Source: DAOUBA01 sp034432855
GTDB lineage: Bacteria > Chloroflexota > Anaerolineae > B4-G1
Length of the DNA: 19,285 nt
Direction of reading: 5' to 3'
Assembly: GCA_034432855.1 (NCBI GenBank)
Contig: DAOUBA010000008.1
Coordinates: 1 to 19,285 of the forward strand
Shown here: positions 7,874 through 14,002 of the stretch, in pieces
Layout of the letters: every line of letters starts with the position of its first letter
Numbering within the stretch: position 1 is the stretch's first letter
Position numbers and translations under genes: made by a program
Notes under the pieces: model-generated
Told to the model about the DNA's origin: nothing
The model's input: only the letters and a program-made list of their open reading frames with translations
The model's database searches: none

Positions 7874-8539
7874 GTGACTACGAGAGTCCCTGTCGTCGAG
7901 CAAATCTTGAGCGCCAACGACCAACTGGCCGCCGCCAACCGCACACGGCTCGATGAAGCCGGCGTCCTGGCAATCAACGTGATGGCCTCCCCGGGCGCCG
8001 GCAAGACCAGCCTGATCGCGCGCACCATCGAGGGGCTGAGAGGCGAGGTGCGCATCGGCGTGATCGAGGGCGACATCGCCACCACCATAGACGCCGACCG
8101 CATCGCTGCGCTTGGTATACCCGTCGTGCAGATCAACACCGGCGGCGCATGCCACCTCGACGCCGCGATGCTGCAGAACGCGCTGCCCCGCCTGCCGCTG
8201 GACCATCTCGACCTGTTGATCGTCGAGAACGTCGGCAACCTGGTCTGTCCGGCGACGTTCAAATTGGGCGTGCATCGCGACGTGCTGATCGCCAGCGTTC
8301 CCGAAGGCGCGGACAAGCCCTACAAATATCCGGTGATGTACCGCGGTGTGGACGCGCTGGTGCTGAACAAGATGGACGTGTTGGCGGCGTTCGATTTCGA
8401 CGTGGACTATTTCCGTCGCGGGGTAGAAGTGCTCAATCCGGGCCTGGCCTTCTTCCCACTCTCCTGCAAGACCGGAGAGGGGCTGGAGGCCTGGCTGGAC
8501 TGGCTTCGTCGTGGACTTAACCGAACGGGCGCGCGATGA
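7874..8539 (+). CDS. hypB: Hydrogenase nickel incorporation GTPase HypB
   Basis: HypB is a SIMIBI-class GTPase that drives nickel insertion into [NiFe]-hydrogenase together with HypA. The 221-aa protein shows P-loop SPGAGKTS (39-46), switch/base regions EGDIAT (65-70), the metal-site GACHLD with Cys93-His94, the second metal cysteine in NLVCP (Cys125), NKMD for guanine recognition (165-168) and SCKTGEG (197-203). The N-terminal histidine-rich nickel-storage stretch found in some HypBs is absent, so this is the short form. It starts at GTG 7874 behind GGAGGT at 7865-7870. Confidence 0.95.
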   Translation: MTTRVPVVEQILSANDQLAAANRTRLDEAGVLAINVMASPGAGKTSLIARTIEGLRGEVRIGVIEGDIATTIDADRIAALGIPVVQINTGGACHLDAAMLQNALPRLPLDHLDLLIVENVGNLVCPATFKLGVHRDVLIASVPEGADKPYKYPVMYRGVDALVLNKMDVLAAFDFDVDYFRRGVEVLNPGLAFFPLSCKTGEGLEAWLDWLRRGLNRTGAR

Positions 8540-8557
8540 GGTGAAAAACCGCCAGGT

Positions 8558-8575
8558 CGCGCTGTCAACAGCGCG
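8558..8575. repeat. Short GC-rich hairpin after hypB
   Basis: CGCGCTGT (8558-8565) pairs with ACAGCGCG (8568-8575). There is no T-tract. It may support the terminator-like hairpin that follows, or stabilise the hypAB transcript end. Confidence 0.4.
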
Positions 8576-8596
8576 GCTTATGAAACACCCAAATGA

Positions 8597-8626
8597 GAAA
8601 CGGGCTGCGAAATTGCAGCCCGTTTC
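8597..8626 (+). terminator. Terminator-like hairpin between convergent hypB and SBP gene
   Basis: GAAACGGGCTGC (8597-8608) pairs perfectly with 8615-8626 around loop GAAATT. It lies between the hypB stop and the stop of the oppositely oriented solute-binding protein gene, so it may end both transcripts. The T-run is weak on either strand, which lowers confidence in rho-independent action. Confidence 0.55.
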
Positions 8627-8645
8627 GCGTTCTGAGAGTGCCGGT

Positions 8646-9944
8646 TCAGTGTGGTAGCGAGTTGTTACACACGGTCACCGCGTCGGCCAACTGCGCCGTC
8701 GCGTTCTCGCCGTGGGCGACAGCCGCCAGCATCTCGTAGATCGCGTGGCGGCACACGCCATAGCCGGCCACGACCGGTTCTGTGACCACGTCGTAACCCA
8801 GGAGACCGAACGCCGTCTGATACTGCAGGTTCTGGGCGAAATAGTCCTGCAAGAGATCGGCAGCAGAAGCCCGCACCGGAAAGTAACTCAGCGCGCTGGC
8901 CCATTCGGCCTGCTGCTCAGGCTCGGTAAACCACTTGAGGAATAGCCAGGCCGCCAACTGCTGCGGTGGCGCGGTTTTGAGGAGCAGGAAATTGGGGCCG
9001 TGGACGTACACCATCGGTGTCTCTAGCGTGGTGGGCGAAGGGGCAATTGCCCAGTTGAAGCCCGCGCCGGCGGTTACGGCGCGGCGGTAACCGGGCAACG
9101 CGGAGGCACTGTCAATGGTGAAAAGCACCTTCCCGGCGGCAAAGTCGGCGCGGGCGCCGGATTGCTCTGTCTCCAACGTTGCACAACCCCGGTTGAGGAG
9201 GCCCTGGATGAAGGTGAGGACTTGCAACCCCTCGGCCCCGCCGAAAGCGTAGGCCGTAGCGTCCACGTTGAGCATCTGTCCGCCCCAGTTGGCGAGCATA
9301 GCAGTAAACGTAGCGGTATTGACGGCGAACTCGTAGCCGTAGGTGCCGGCTTCCGGGTCGGAGGCAGCGCAGGCCATCGCCTCGAACTCATCCCACGTCT
9401 TGGGCGGCCTGGTGTGGCCCAGTTCAGCCAACCAGTCGGCGTTGTAGTAAAGCACCTCCATTGCTTCGTACAGCGGCCAACCGTAGCGCGTCTCGGATTG
9501 CGCGCCGGCGGCCGGTCGGAAAAAGTCGCGCAGCGCCGCTCGGGTATAGCCCCAGTTTCGGCTTTCGACATAAGGCCCCAGTTCGACGAGGATTCCCTGC
9601 GCGGCGTAGTTGACAGTCTGATACGGCTCCGCCGTGACGACGGCCGGCAGCGCGCTGGAACCACTGCGAGCGACGACATTTTCATAGATGGCTTCTGGGG
9701 AACCGGCGTACTCGCCGACCACGGTAACGCCCCATTCGTTCTCGACGTTGAACCGGTCAATCAACCTCAACAGCGTTTCTTCCCGGGGGCCGGTCTGATG
9801 GTACCAATATACGACCACCTGACCGCGTGGGTTGAGGCGTTCCAGGTCACCATAGACCTCTGGGTCGTAGGTTGGGGACGCTGTTGCTTCCGGCGCGTGT
9901 CTGCAGGAGACGGCCGCCGTGACAACAAGGAGCAGAGCAAGCAA
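8646..9944 (-). CDS. ABC transporter extracellular solute-binding lipoprotein
   Basis: This is an extracytoplasmic substrate-binding protein of the family-1 (sugar-type) ABC importers, anchored as a lipoprotein. The hydrophobic start ends in a lipobox AVSC with Cys14 (numbered from TTG 9944). The mature part shows the family pattern: VVVYWYHQTGP, GWPLYEAMEVLYYNADW, PKTWDEFEAMA, then an alternating lobe and a C-terminal KWFTEPEQQAEWA. TTG 9944 gives a signal peptide without a charged N-region. Reading on upstream in frame adds NGRTLLKHLALL, an ideal N-region, behind a perfect AGGAGG at 9987-9992, but the codon at the expected position (9978-9980) is ACG. The true start may therefore be 9980. 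No permease or ATPase is adjacent, so it probably works with components encoded elsewhere. Confidence 0.88.
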   Translation of the reverse strand: MLALLLVVTAAVSCRHAPEATASPTYDPEVYGDLERLNPRGQVVVYWYHQTGPREETLLRLIDRFNVENEWGVTVVGEYAGSPEAIYENVVARSGSSALPAVVTAEPYQTVNYAAQGILVELGPYVESRNWGYTRAALRDFFRPAAGAQSETRYGWPLYEAMEVLYYNADWLAELGHTRPPKTWDEFEAMACAASDPEAGTYGYEFAVNTATFTAMLANWGGQMLNVDATAYAFGGAEGLQVLTFIQGLLNRGCATLETEQSGARADFAAGKVLFTIDSASALPGYRRAVTAGAGFNWAIAPSPTTLETPMVYVHGPNFLLLKTAPPQQLAAWLFLKWFTEPEQQAEWASALSYFPVRASAADLLQDYFAQNLQYQTAFGLLGYDVVTEPVVAGYGVCRHAIYEMLAAVAHGENATAQLADAVTVCNNSLPH

Positions 9945-10161
9945 CAGCGCCAGGTGTTTGAGTAGCGTTCGTCCGTTCGTTGACGGCCTCCTCTGGGACA
10001 GGGCTTATGGCAGGCGAGCAGGAGGCGTCTCCAGACGCTCAGGAGAGCCCTCCTACGTTTCCATGGCGATCTACCAGTATGGCGGTAAAGCAGCCTGGGC
10101 AACGAGAGGAGTATCGGCAACCGATTGTCCCTGCGGAGGCTTGCGGCCTTCGCCGGGGTCT
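9945..10161. other. Spacer between lepB and SBP gene with paired stem-loops
   Basis: This gap holds the SBP gene's ribosome site (AGGAGG on the minus strand, 9987-9992). It also has two adjacent small stem-loops: GCGTCT/AGACGC (10025-10030 with 10033-10038) and AGGAG/CTCCT (10041-10045 with 10050-10054). I see no protein-coding candidate and no confident promoter. Confidence 0.45.
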
Positions 10162-10740
10162 CTATTCCACGAAACCGATGTATTTCGGCGGCCAATAGGA
10201 GAACCAGGCGCGGCCGATAATTGCATCAACCGAAACCGGCCCAAAACTGCGCGAGTCATTGGAGGCGCTGCGGTTATCGCCCATGACGAAGACGTGGAGT
10301 GGTGGAACAGTCAACGGCCCATAGTAGCCCCCCCCGGGGTTGGTCGTCCAGGGTTCCTGGATCGGTTCGCCGTCAATGTACACCTGCCCATCACGCACCT
10401 CGATGGTCTCGCCGGGCAGCCCGATCACGCGCTTGATCAGCATGTCGGGCTGTTCCGGCAGACTGAGCACCACAACGTCGCCGCGCCGCGGGCCGTGGAG
10501 AAAACGATATGTCACCTTTTCCACCACCACCCGTTGGGAGGTATGCAGATTGGGCTCCATGCTCTGGCCCAGCACCTGGGTGGCCTGGGCCAGGAAGACG
10601 TTGATGACCAGCGCGATGACGACCGCCGGGATGACCGTCTCGGCCACCTCGCGCAGCGCCCGCAGCAGCCATTTCCACCTCTGCGACCTGGGGCCGGGCG
10701 GAGTCTGTTCGATTGGGGATTCCTCGATATTCTCGTTCAC
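10162..10740 (-). CDS. lepB: Signal peptidase I
   Basis: Type I signal peptidase is a membrane-anchored Ser/Lys protease that removes signal peptides from exported proteins. From GTG 10740 it is 192 aa, a normal length. A single N-terminal TM (TVIPAVVIALVINVFLA) precedes box B SMEP with catalytic Ser60. Box C is RGDVVVLSLP, box D is MLIKRVIGLPGE with general-base Lys103, and box E is GDNRxxSxDSRxFG (seen as GDNRSASNDSRSFG). I chose GTG 10740 because AAGAGG lies just before it; an upstream extension to 10965 would overlap the pnp tail and read as low-complexity Arg/Gly. It lies 37 bases after pnp, so it is probably the last gene of the rpsO–pnp transcript. Confidence 0.93.
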   Translation of the reverse strand: MNENIEESPIEQTPPGPRSQRWKWLLRALREVAETVIPAVVIALVINVFLAQATQVLGQSMEPNLHTSQRVVVEKVTYRFLHGPRRGDVVVLSLPEQPDMLIKRVIGLPGETIEVRDGQVYIDGEPIQEPWTTNPGGGYYGPLTVPPLHVFVMGDNRSASNDSRSFGPVSVDAIIGRAWFSYWPPKYIGFVE

Positions 10741-10777
10741 GACAGCCTCTTGCTGAAGCGGGACAAGGGCGGAGCCG

Positions 10778-12997
10778 TTACCGCCGTGGGGGCTGGCGGC
10801 GTCCCCGGTCGTCCCGACCTCTTTCACTACGGCCGCCACCCGGCTTGCCTCCGCCTCTGCTCCCGCCCCGGCCACCCATCGGCCTGTCGGCCTGGCGGGC
10901 CTGCTCCGGCGTCCAACCTTCCAGCACCGCCCGGCGCGAGAGCCGGATCTTGCCCTCCGGATCAATGTCGGTCACCATCACCATGATCTCGTCGCCGACT
11001 TTGACCGCGTCTTCGACTCTGGCGACGCGATAATCGGCCAGTTGTGAGATGTGCACCATGCCGTCGGTGCCGGGCACGATCTCGACGAAGGCGCCAAAGT
11101 CGGTGGTGCGCACCACCTTGCCGGTATAGACACGTCCTACCTCCGGCTCCTCGGTCAGCGCCTCGATCATCCGTTGCGCCTTCTCTGCTGCCGGGCCGCT
11201 GATCGAGGCGATGTAGATCGTGCCATCGTCCTCGATGTCAATGCGCACGCCGCACTCTTCCTGGATAGAGCGCACGGTCTTGCCGCCCGTGCCGATGACC
11301 GCGCCCAACTTGTCGGGGTCCACGTGCAGGATCGTCATGCGCGGCGCGTAAGGCGAGAGTTCCGCCCGCGGCGCGGGGATGGTAGCGGTGAGCACGTCGA
11401 GAATCTGCAGGCACGCCTGGCGGGCCTGTTCAAGCGCCTCGGCCATAATCTCGTAGGAAAGGCCGCCGGTCTTGATGTCCATCTGCAGCGCGGTAATGCC
11501 ATTGCGCGTGCCGGCAACCTTAAAGTCCATATCGCCAATATGATCCTCGAGGCCCTGGATGTCTGTCAGGATCCTGTAGCGGCCATTTTCCATCATCAAT
11601 CCCATGGCGATGCCTGCGACATGGGCCTTGATCGGCACGCCGGCATCCATCAGCGCCAGGGTGCTCCCACAGACGCTCGCCATCGAGGTCGAGCCGTTGG
11701 AGCCGAGCACCTCGCTGACGACGCGAATGGTATAGGGAAACTTGTCCTCTTCGGGGATCACCGGCAGGAGCGCTCGCTCGGCCAGTGCGCCGTGGCCGAT
11801 CTCGCGCCGGCGCGGGCCGCCCAACCTGCGCACTTCGCCCGTGGAGTAAGGCGGGAAGTTGTAGTGGTGGATGTATCGCTTGGTGTCTTCCGGCGAGAGG
11901 TCGTCGAGCGTCTGCTCCTCGCGCGGGGTGCCCAATGTGACAACGGAGAGGACCTGCGTCTCGCCACGGTTGAAGAGGCCCGAGCCGTGCGTGCGCGGCA
12001 AGAGTCCTACCTCGGCAGAGAGCGGGCGGATGGCCTGAGGTGTCCGCCCATCGGCGCGAATACCCTCTTCGAGCGTGCGTTTGCGGACGATCTCGCGCAG
12101 CACCTCCTCGAACGCCTCTTTGATGATGCGCTCATCCCATTCCGATTCCGGGGGCAGGCCCGCAACCAACTCGTTGTTCAGAGCCGTCAGCCGGTCCTGA
12201 CGCTCCTCCTTGCTCTTCGCGCCGTAGACGGCTTCGGGGATGCGGTCGCCCACTTGCTGGCGGACGTACTCGCGCGCTTCGGCGGGCACGGCATAAGAGA
12301 CGTAAGCGCTCTTGGGCTTGCCGACCGCAGCCCGCATCTCGTTCTGCACGCGGATCACGTCTTGGATCGCCTCGTGCCCCCGGCGGAGCGCCTCGACCAT
12401 GATCGCCTCGCTCACCTCGTTGGCCCCGGCCTCGACCATCAACAGGGCCTCGCTGGTGCCGGCCAGACGCAGGTCGAGTGCGCTGCGCTCCATCTGCGAG
12501 CCGGTTGGGTTGATGACCAACTGGCCGTCTATGTACCCCACGCGCACGGCGCCGACGGGCCCACTGAAAGGGATGTCTGAAATAGTCAATGCCGCCGAAG
12601 CGCCGATGATCGAGAGAATATCCTCTGGGTGCTCCTCATCGTGCGAGAGGGGGGTGATGATGACCTGTACCTCGTTGCGCAAGTCGTGGGGGAACAGGGG
12701 GCGAATCGGGCGATCTGCGAGCCGCGCGGTGAGCGTCGCCGACTCGGTCGGTTTTCCTTCGCGGCGGAAGAACGAACCCGGGATACGGCCTGCTGCGTAG
12801 AGCCGCTCCTCAAAGTCTACTGAGAGCGGGAAGTAATCGAGCCCTTCGCGGACCTCTTCTGACATCGTCGCCGTGACGAGCAACAGGGTATCGCCCTGGC
12901 GAATCGTCACCGAACCGCCCGCCTGTTGGGCCAGTTTTCCGGTCTCGATGATGATGGTTTCGCCGCCCAACTTGGCGGTGAATGTGTGGTTATTCAT
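10778..12997 (-). CDS. pnp: Polyribonucleotide nucleotidyltransferase (PNPase)
   Basis: PNPase is the trimeric 3'-to-5' phosphorolytic exoribonuclease of RNA decay. From ATG 12997, behind GGAGGT, the protein is 739 aa. It has the first RNase PH-like core (about 10-220), the helical linker, and the second core with GSGLFNRGETQ (338-348), FPPYSTGE (381-388), GHGALAERAL (401-410) and the catalytic Asp pair in IGDMDFKVAGT (about D489/D491). A KH domain with GAVIGTGGKTVRSI (565-578) and an S1 domain (about 620-690) follow. The last 30 residues are a Gly/Arg-rich tail (RGGSRGGGKPGGGRS), probably unstructured and RNA-binding. An upstream frame extension to 13087 runs through the structured leader and is unlikely to be translated. 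It follows rpsO, the classical order. Confidence 0.97.
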   Translation of the reverse strand: MNNHTFTAKLGGETIIIETGKLAQQAGGSVTIRQGDTLLLVTATMSEEVREGLDYFPLSVDFEERLYAAGRIPGSFFRREGKPTESATLTARLADRPIRPLFPHDLRNEVQVIITPLSHDEEHPEDILSIIGASAALTISDIPFSGPVGAVRVGYIDGQLVINPTGSQMERSALDLRLAGTSEALLMVEAGANEVSEAIMVEALRRGHEAIQDVIRVQNEMRAAVGKPKSAYVSYAVPAEAREYVRQQVGDRIPEAVYGAKSKEERQDRLTALNNELVAGLPPESEWDERIIKEAFEEVLREIVRKRTLEEGIRADGRTPQAIRPLSAEVGLLPRTHGSGLFNRGETQVLSVVTLGTPREEQTLDDLSPEDTKRYIHHYNFPPYSTGEVRRLGGPRRREIGHGALAERALLPVIPEEDKFPYTIRVVSEVLGSNGSTSMASVCGSTLALMDAGVPIKAHVAGIAMGLMMENGRYRILTDIQGLEDHIGDMDFKVAGTRNGITALQMDIKTGGLSYEIMAEALEQARQACLQILDVLTATIPAPRAELSPYAPRMTILHVDPDKLGAVIGTGGKTVRSIQEECGVRIDIEDDGTIYIASISGPAAEKAQRMIEALTEEPEVGRVYTGKVVRTTDFGAFVEIVPGTDGMVHISQLADYRVARVEDAVKVGDEIMVMVTDIDPEGKIRLSRRAVLEGWTPEQARQADRPMGGRGGSRGGGKPGGGRSERGRDDRGRRQPPRR

Positions 12998-13035
12998 ATG
13001 TAAACACCTCCGTGTCTGGGGCCAGGCGCGGAGGT

Positions 13036-13114
13036 CAGGGACTGGGGAGTACCTCGTAGTGGAGCAGACGTTCGAGTCTGCCCCCACTTCCTACGCGACA
13101 CTCCCCAATTCCTG
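13036..13114 (-). promoter_or_regulatory. Long stem-loop in the pnp leader
   Basis: A 79-base imperfect hairpin lies about 40 bases upstream of the pnp start. Bases 13036-13050 pair with 13100-13114 at 13 of 15 positions. CGTAG (13055-13059) pairs with CTACG (13091-13095), and GCAGAC (13064-13069) pairs with GTCTGC (13076-13081) around a 6-base loop. In E. coli a long pnp leader hairpin is cut by RNase III so PNPase can repress its own mRNA. A comparable role here is inference from position and shape. Confidence 0.6.
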
Positions 13115-13155
13115 GACCGGCGCCCGGCCCGATGGATTTCAAAGTGACATAACCA

Positions 13156-13195
13156 AACGAGTAGATGGGCACACCACTCCCCGCATCTACTCGTT
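13156..13195 (-). promoter_or_regulatory. Hairpin just after rpsO (attenuator or processing site)
   Basis: AACGAGTAGATG (13156-13167) pairs perfectly with 13184-13195 around a 16-base loop, about 30 bases downstream of the rpsO stop. On the minus-strand RNA a short U-rich stretch (TTTGGTTATG) follows, so it could be a weak terminator letting part of the transcripts continue into pnp, or an RNA-processing site protecting rpsO mRNA. Confidence 0.6.
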
Positions 13196-13224
13196 CGATT
13201 GACCTTCTTCTGCTCTGACGCGCG

Positions 13225-13494
13225 TTATCTACGTAGTCCGAGCCGCCCAATGAGTTCTTTATAGCGTTCCGGGTCCTTGCGACTGAGATAGGTCAAATGG
13301 CGTCTGCGCTGGCCGACCATCTTGAGCAGGCCGCGCCGGGAATGCTCGTCGTGCTTGTGCGTTTTGAGGTGCTCGGTCAGTTGATTGATGCGGGTAGTCA
13401 ACAGCGCGATCTGCACTTCTGGCGAGCCGGTATCGTTGGGCCCATTTCCGTACTGTCGAATGATGGCCTCTTTCTCGCTCTTACTCAACGGCAC
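13225..13494 (-). CDS. rpsO: 30S ribosomal protein S15
   Basis: S15 binds 16S rRNA early in 30S assembly. The 89-aa length is exactly typical. Hallmarks are GSPEVQIALLTTRINQLTEHLK and HSRRGLLKMVGQRRRHLTYL, followed by the basic C-terminus ELIGRLGLRR. It starts at GTG 13494 behind AAGGAGG; an overlapping ATG one base upstream is out of frame. rpsO followed by pnp is one of the most conserved bacterial gene orders, and a promoter-like sequence is found upstream. Confidence 0.97.
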   Translation of the reverse strand: MPLSKSEKEAIIRQYGNGPNDTGSPEVQIALLTTRINQLTEHLKTHKHDEHSRRGLLKMVGQRRRHLTYLSRKDPERYKELIGRLGLRR

Positions 13495-13545
13495 ATTTCC
13501 TCCTTACTAAGCCCGGGCGGGAGCCCCTCCCGTTCTCAAGGGTGT

Positions 13546-13574
13546 ATTTTACCACGATTCAGCCCCAGGCGCAA
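13546..13574 (-). promoter_or_regulatory. Promoter of rpsO–pnp–lepB
   Basis: On the minus strand TTGCGC (13574-13569), a 17-base spacer and TAAAAT (13551-13546) form a plausible sigma-70-type promoter. Transcription would start near 13539, leaving about 45 bases of leader before rpsO, including a small GGGAG/CTCCC hairpin and the AAGGAGG ribosome site. Confidence 0.55.
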
Positions 13575-13669
13575 ACGTATGTGGGGGGCCTGGGGGCCGT
13601 CGCAGGGACAATGTAAGGGGCCGTGAATAGGTCAACGAGTGGGGATGTATTCGGAGAGCGCAGCCGCGC

Positions 13670-13698
13670 TTGACGGGAGAGGGGGGTTGTGGTATGAT
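13670..13698 (+). promoter_or_regulatory. Promoter of tRNA-Asp
   Basis: TTGACG (13670-13675), a 17-base spacer and TATGAT (13693-13698) form a strong promoter. The expected start near 13705 lies about 5 bases before the mature tRNA 5' end at 13710, a very short 5' leader for RNase P removal. Confidence 0.75.
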
Positions 13699-13709
13699 GT
13701 AGGCCGCAT

Positions 13710-13782
13710 GGGGGCGTAGTGTAGCGGTTAACATGCCGGCCTGTCAAGCCGGAGATCGCGGGTTCGAATCCCGTCGCTCCCG
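13710..13782 (+). tRNA. tRNA-Asp (anticodon GTC)
   Basis: The 73-base cloverleaf is complete. The acceptor stem GGGGGCG pairs with CGCTCCC (one G-U), with discriminator G as usual for Asp. The anticodon stem CCGGC/GCCGG holds loop CTGTCAA with anticodon GTC at 13743-13745. The T arm CGGGTTCGAATCCCG is canonical. The 3' CCA is not encoded (CCT follows), so it must be added by nucleotidyltransferase. tRNA-Asp genes are common integration targets and a recombinase gene lies close downstream, but the tRNA is intact. Confidence 0.96.
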
Positions 13783-13784
13783 CC

Positions 13785-13849
13785 TCAAGTAATTCTGCGC
13801 CACAGAACTGGAGAGGCCTGTAGCCTCACCACATTGCGCAGAGACTTGA
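13785..13849. ncRNA. Structured RNA candidate downstream of tRNA-Asp
   Basis: Right after the tRNA, TCAAGT (13785-13790) pairs with ACTTGA (13844-13849) and TCTGCGC (13794-13800) pairs with GCGCAGA (13836-13842). Inside, GAGGC/GCCTC (13813-13817 with 13823-13827) forms a third hairpin. The nested perfect helices argue for a selected RNA. On the plus strand it would be the tRNA trailer, ending at the terminator that follows. On the minus strand it would lie downstream of the consensus promoter at 13966-13994. I do not recognise the family. Confidence 0.5.
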
Positions 13850-13853
13850 CCAA

Positions 13854-13899
13854 GAGCCATCCCGGTGTACTTGCCGGTGCCCAGGGATGGCTCCTTTTT
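13854..13899 (+). terminator. Rho-independent terminator of the tRNA-Asp transcript
   Basis: GAGCCATCCC (13854-13863) pairs perfectly with GGGATGGCTC (13884-13893) and is followed by CCTTTTTG. The 20-base loop contains two CCGG tetramers that could pair internally. The T-tract faces the plus strand, so it ends transcription from the tRNA-Asp promoter. Confidence 0.8.
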
Positions 13900-13965
13900 G
13901 TCTCTGGATGATCCTTCAGACTCTTAAGGTGCTGCTTTATCCTGCCATCCGTTTCTTGCAGTAGG

Positions 13966-13994
13966 AGTATACTACAACTCTTGTAACCTGTCAA
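13966..13994 (-). promoter_or_regulatory. Consensus promoter directly behind the recombinase stop
   Basis: On the minus strand TTGACA (13994-13989), 17 bases and TATACT (13971-13966) match the sigma-70 consensus almost perfectly. It starts 9 bases past the recombinase stop codon and points toward the tRNA-Asp. No ORF with a start codon and ribosome site follows, so the product would be a non-coding RNA running over the structured region (13785-13893) and perhaps antisense to the tRNA. Confidence 0.65.
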
Positions 13995-14002
13995 GTGTTT
14001 CC

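Noticed and set aside
11051..12580. A 509-aa plus-strand frame opposite pnp
   Set aside because: The product is His/Arg/Ala-rich without motifs. The minus strand encodes unmistakable PNPase.
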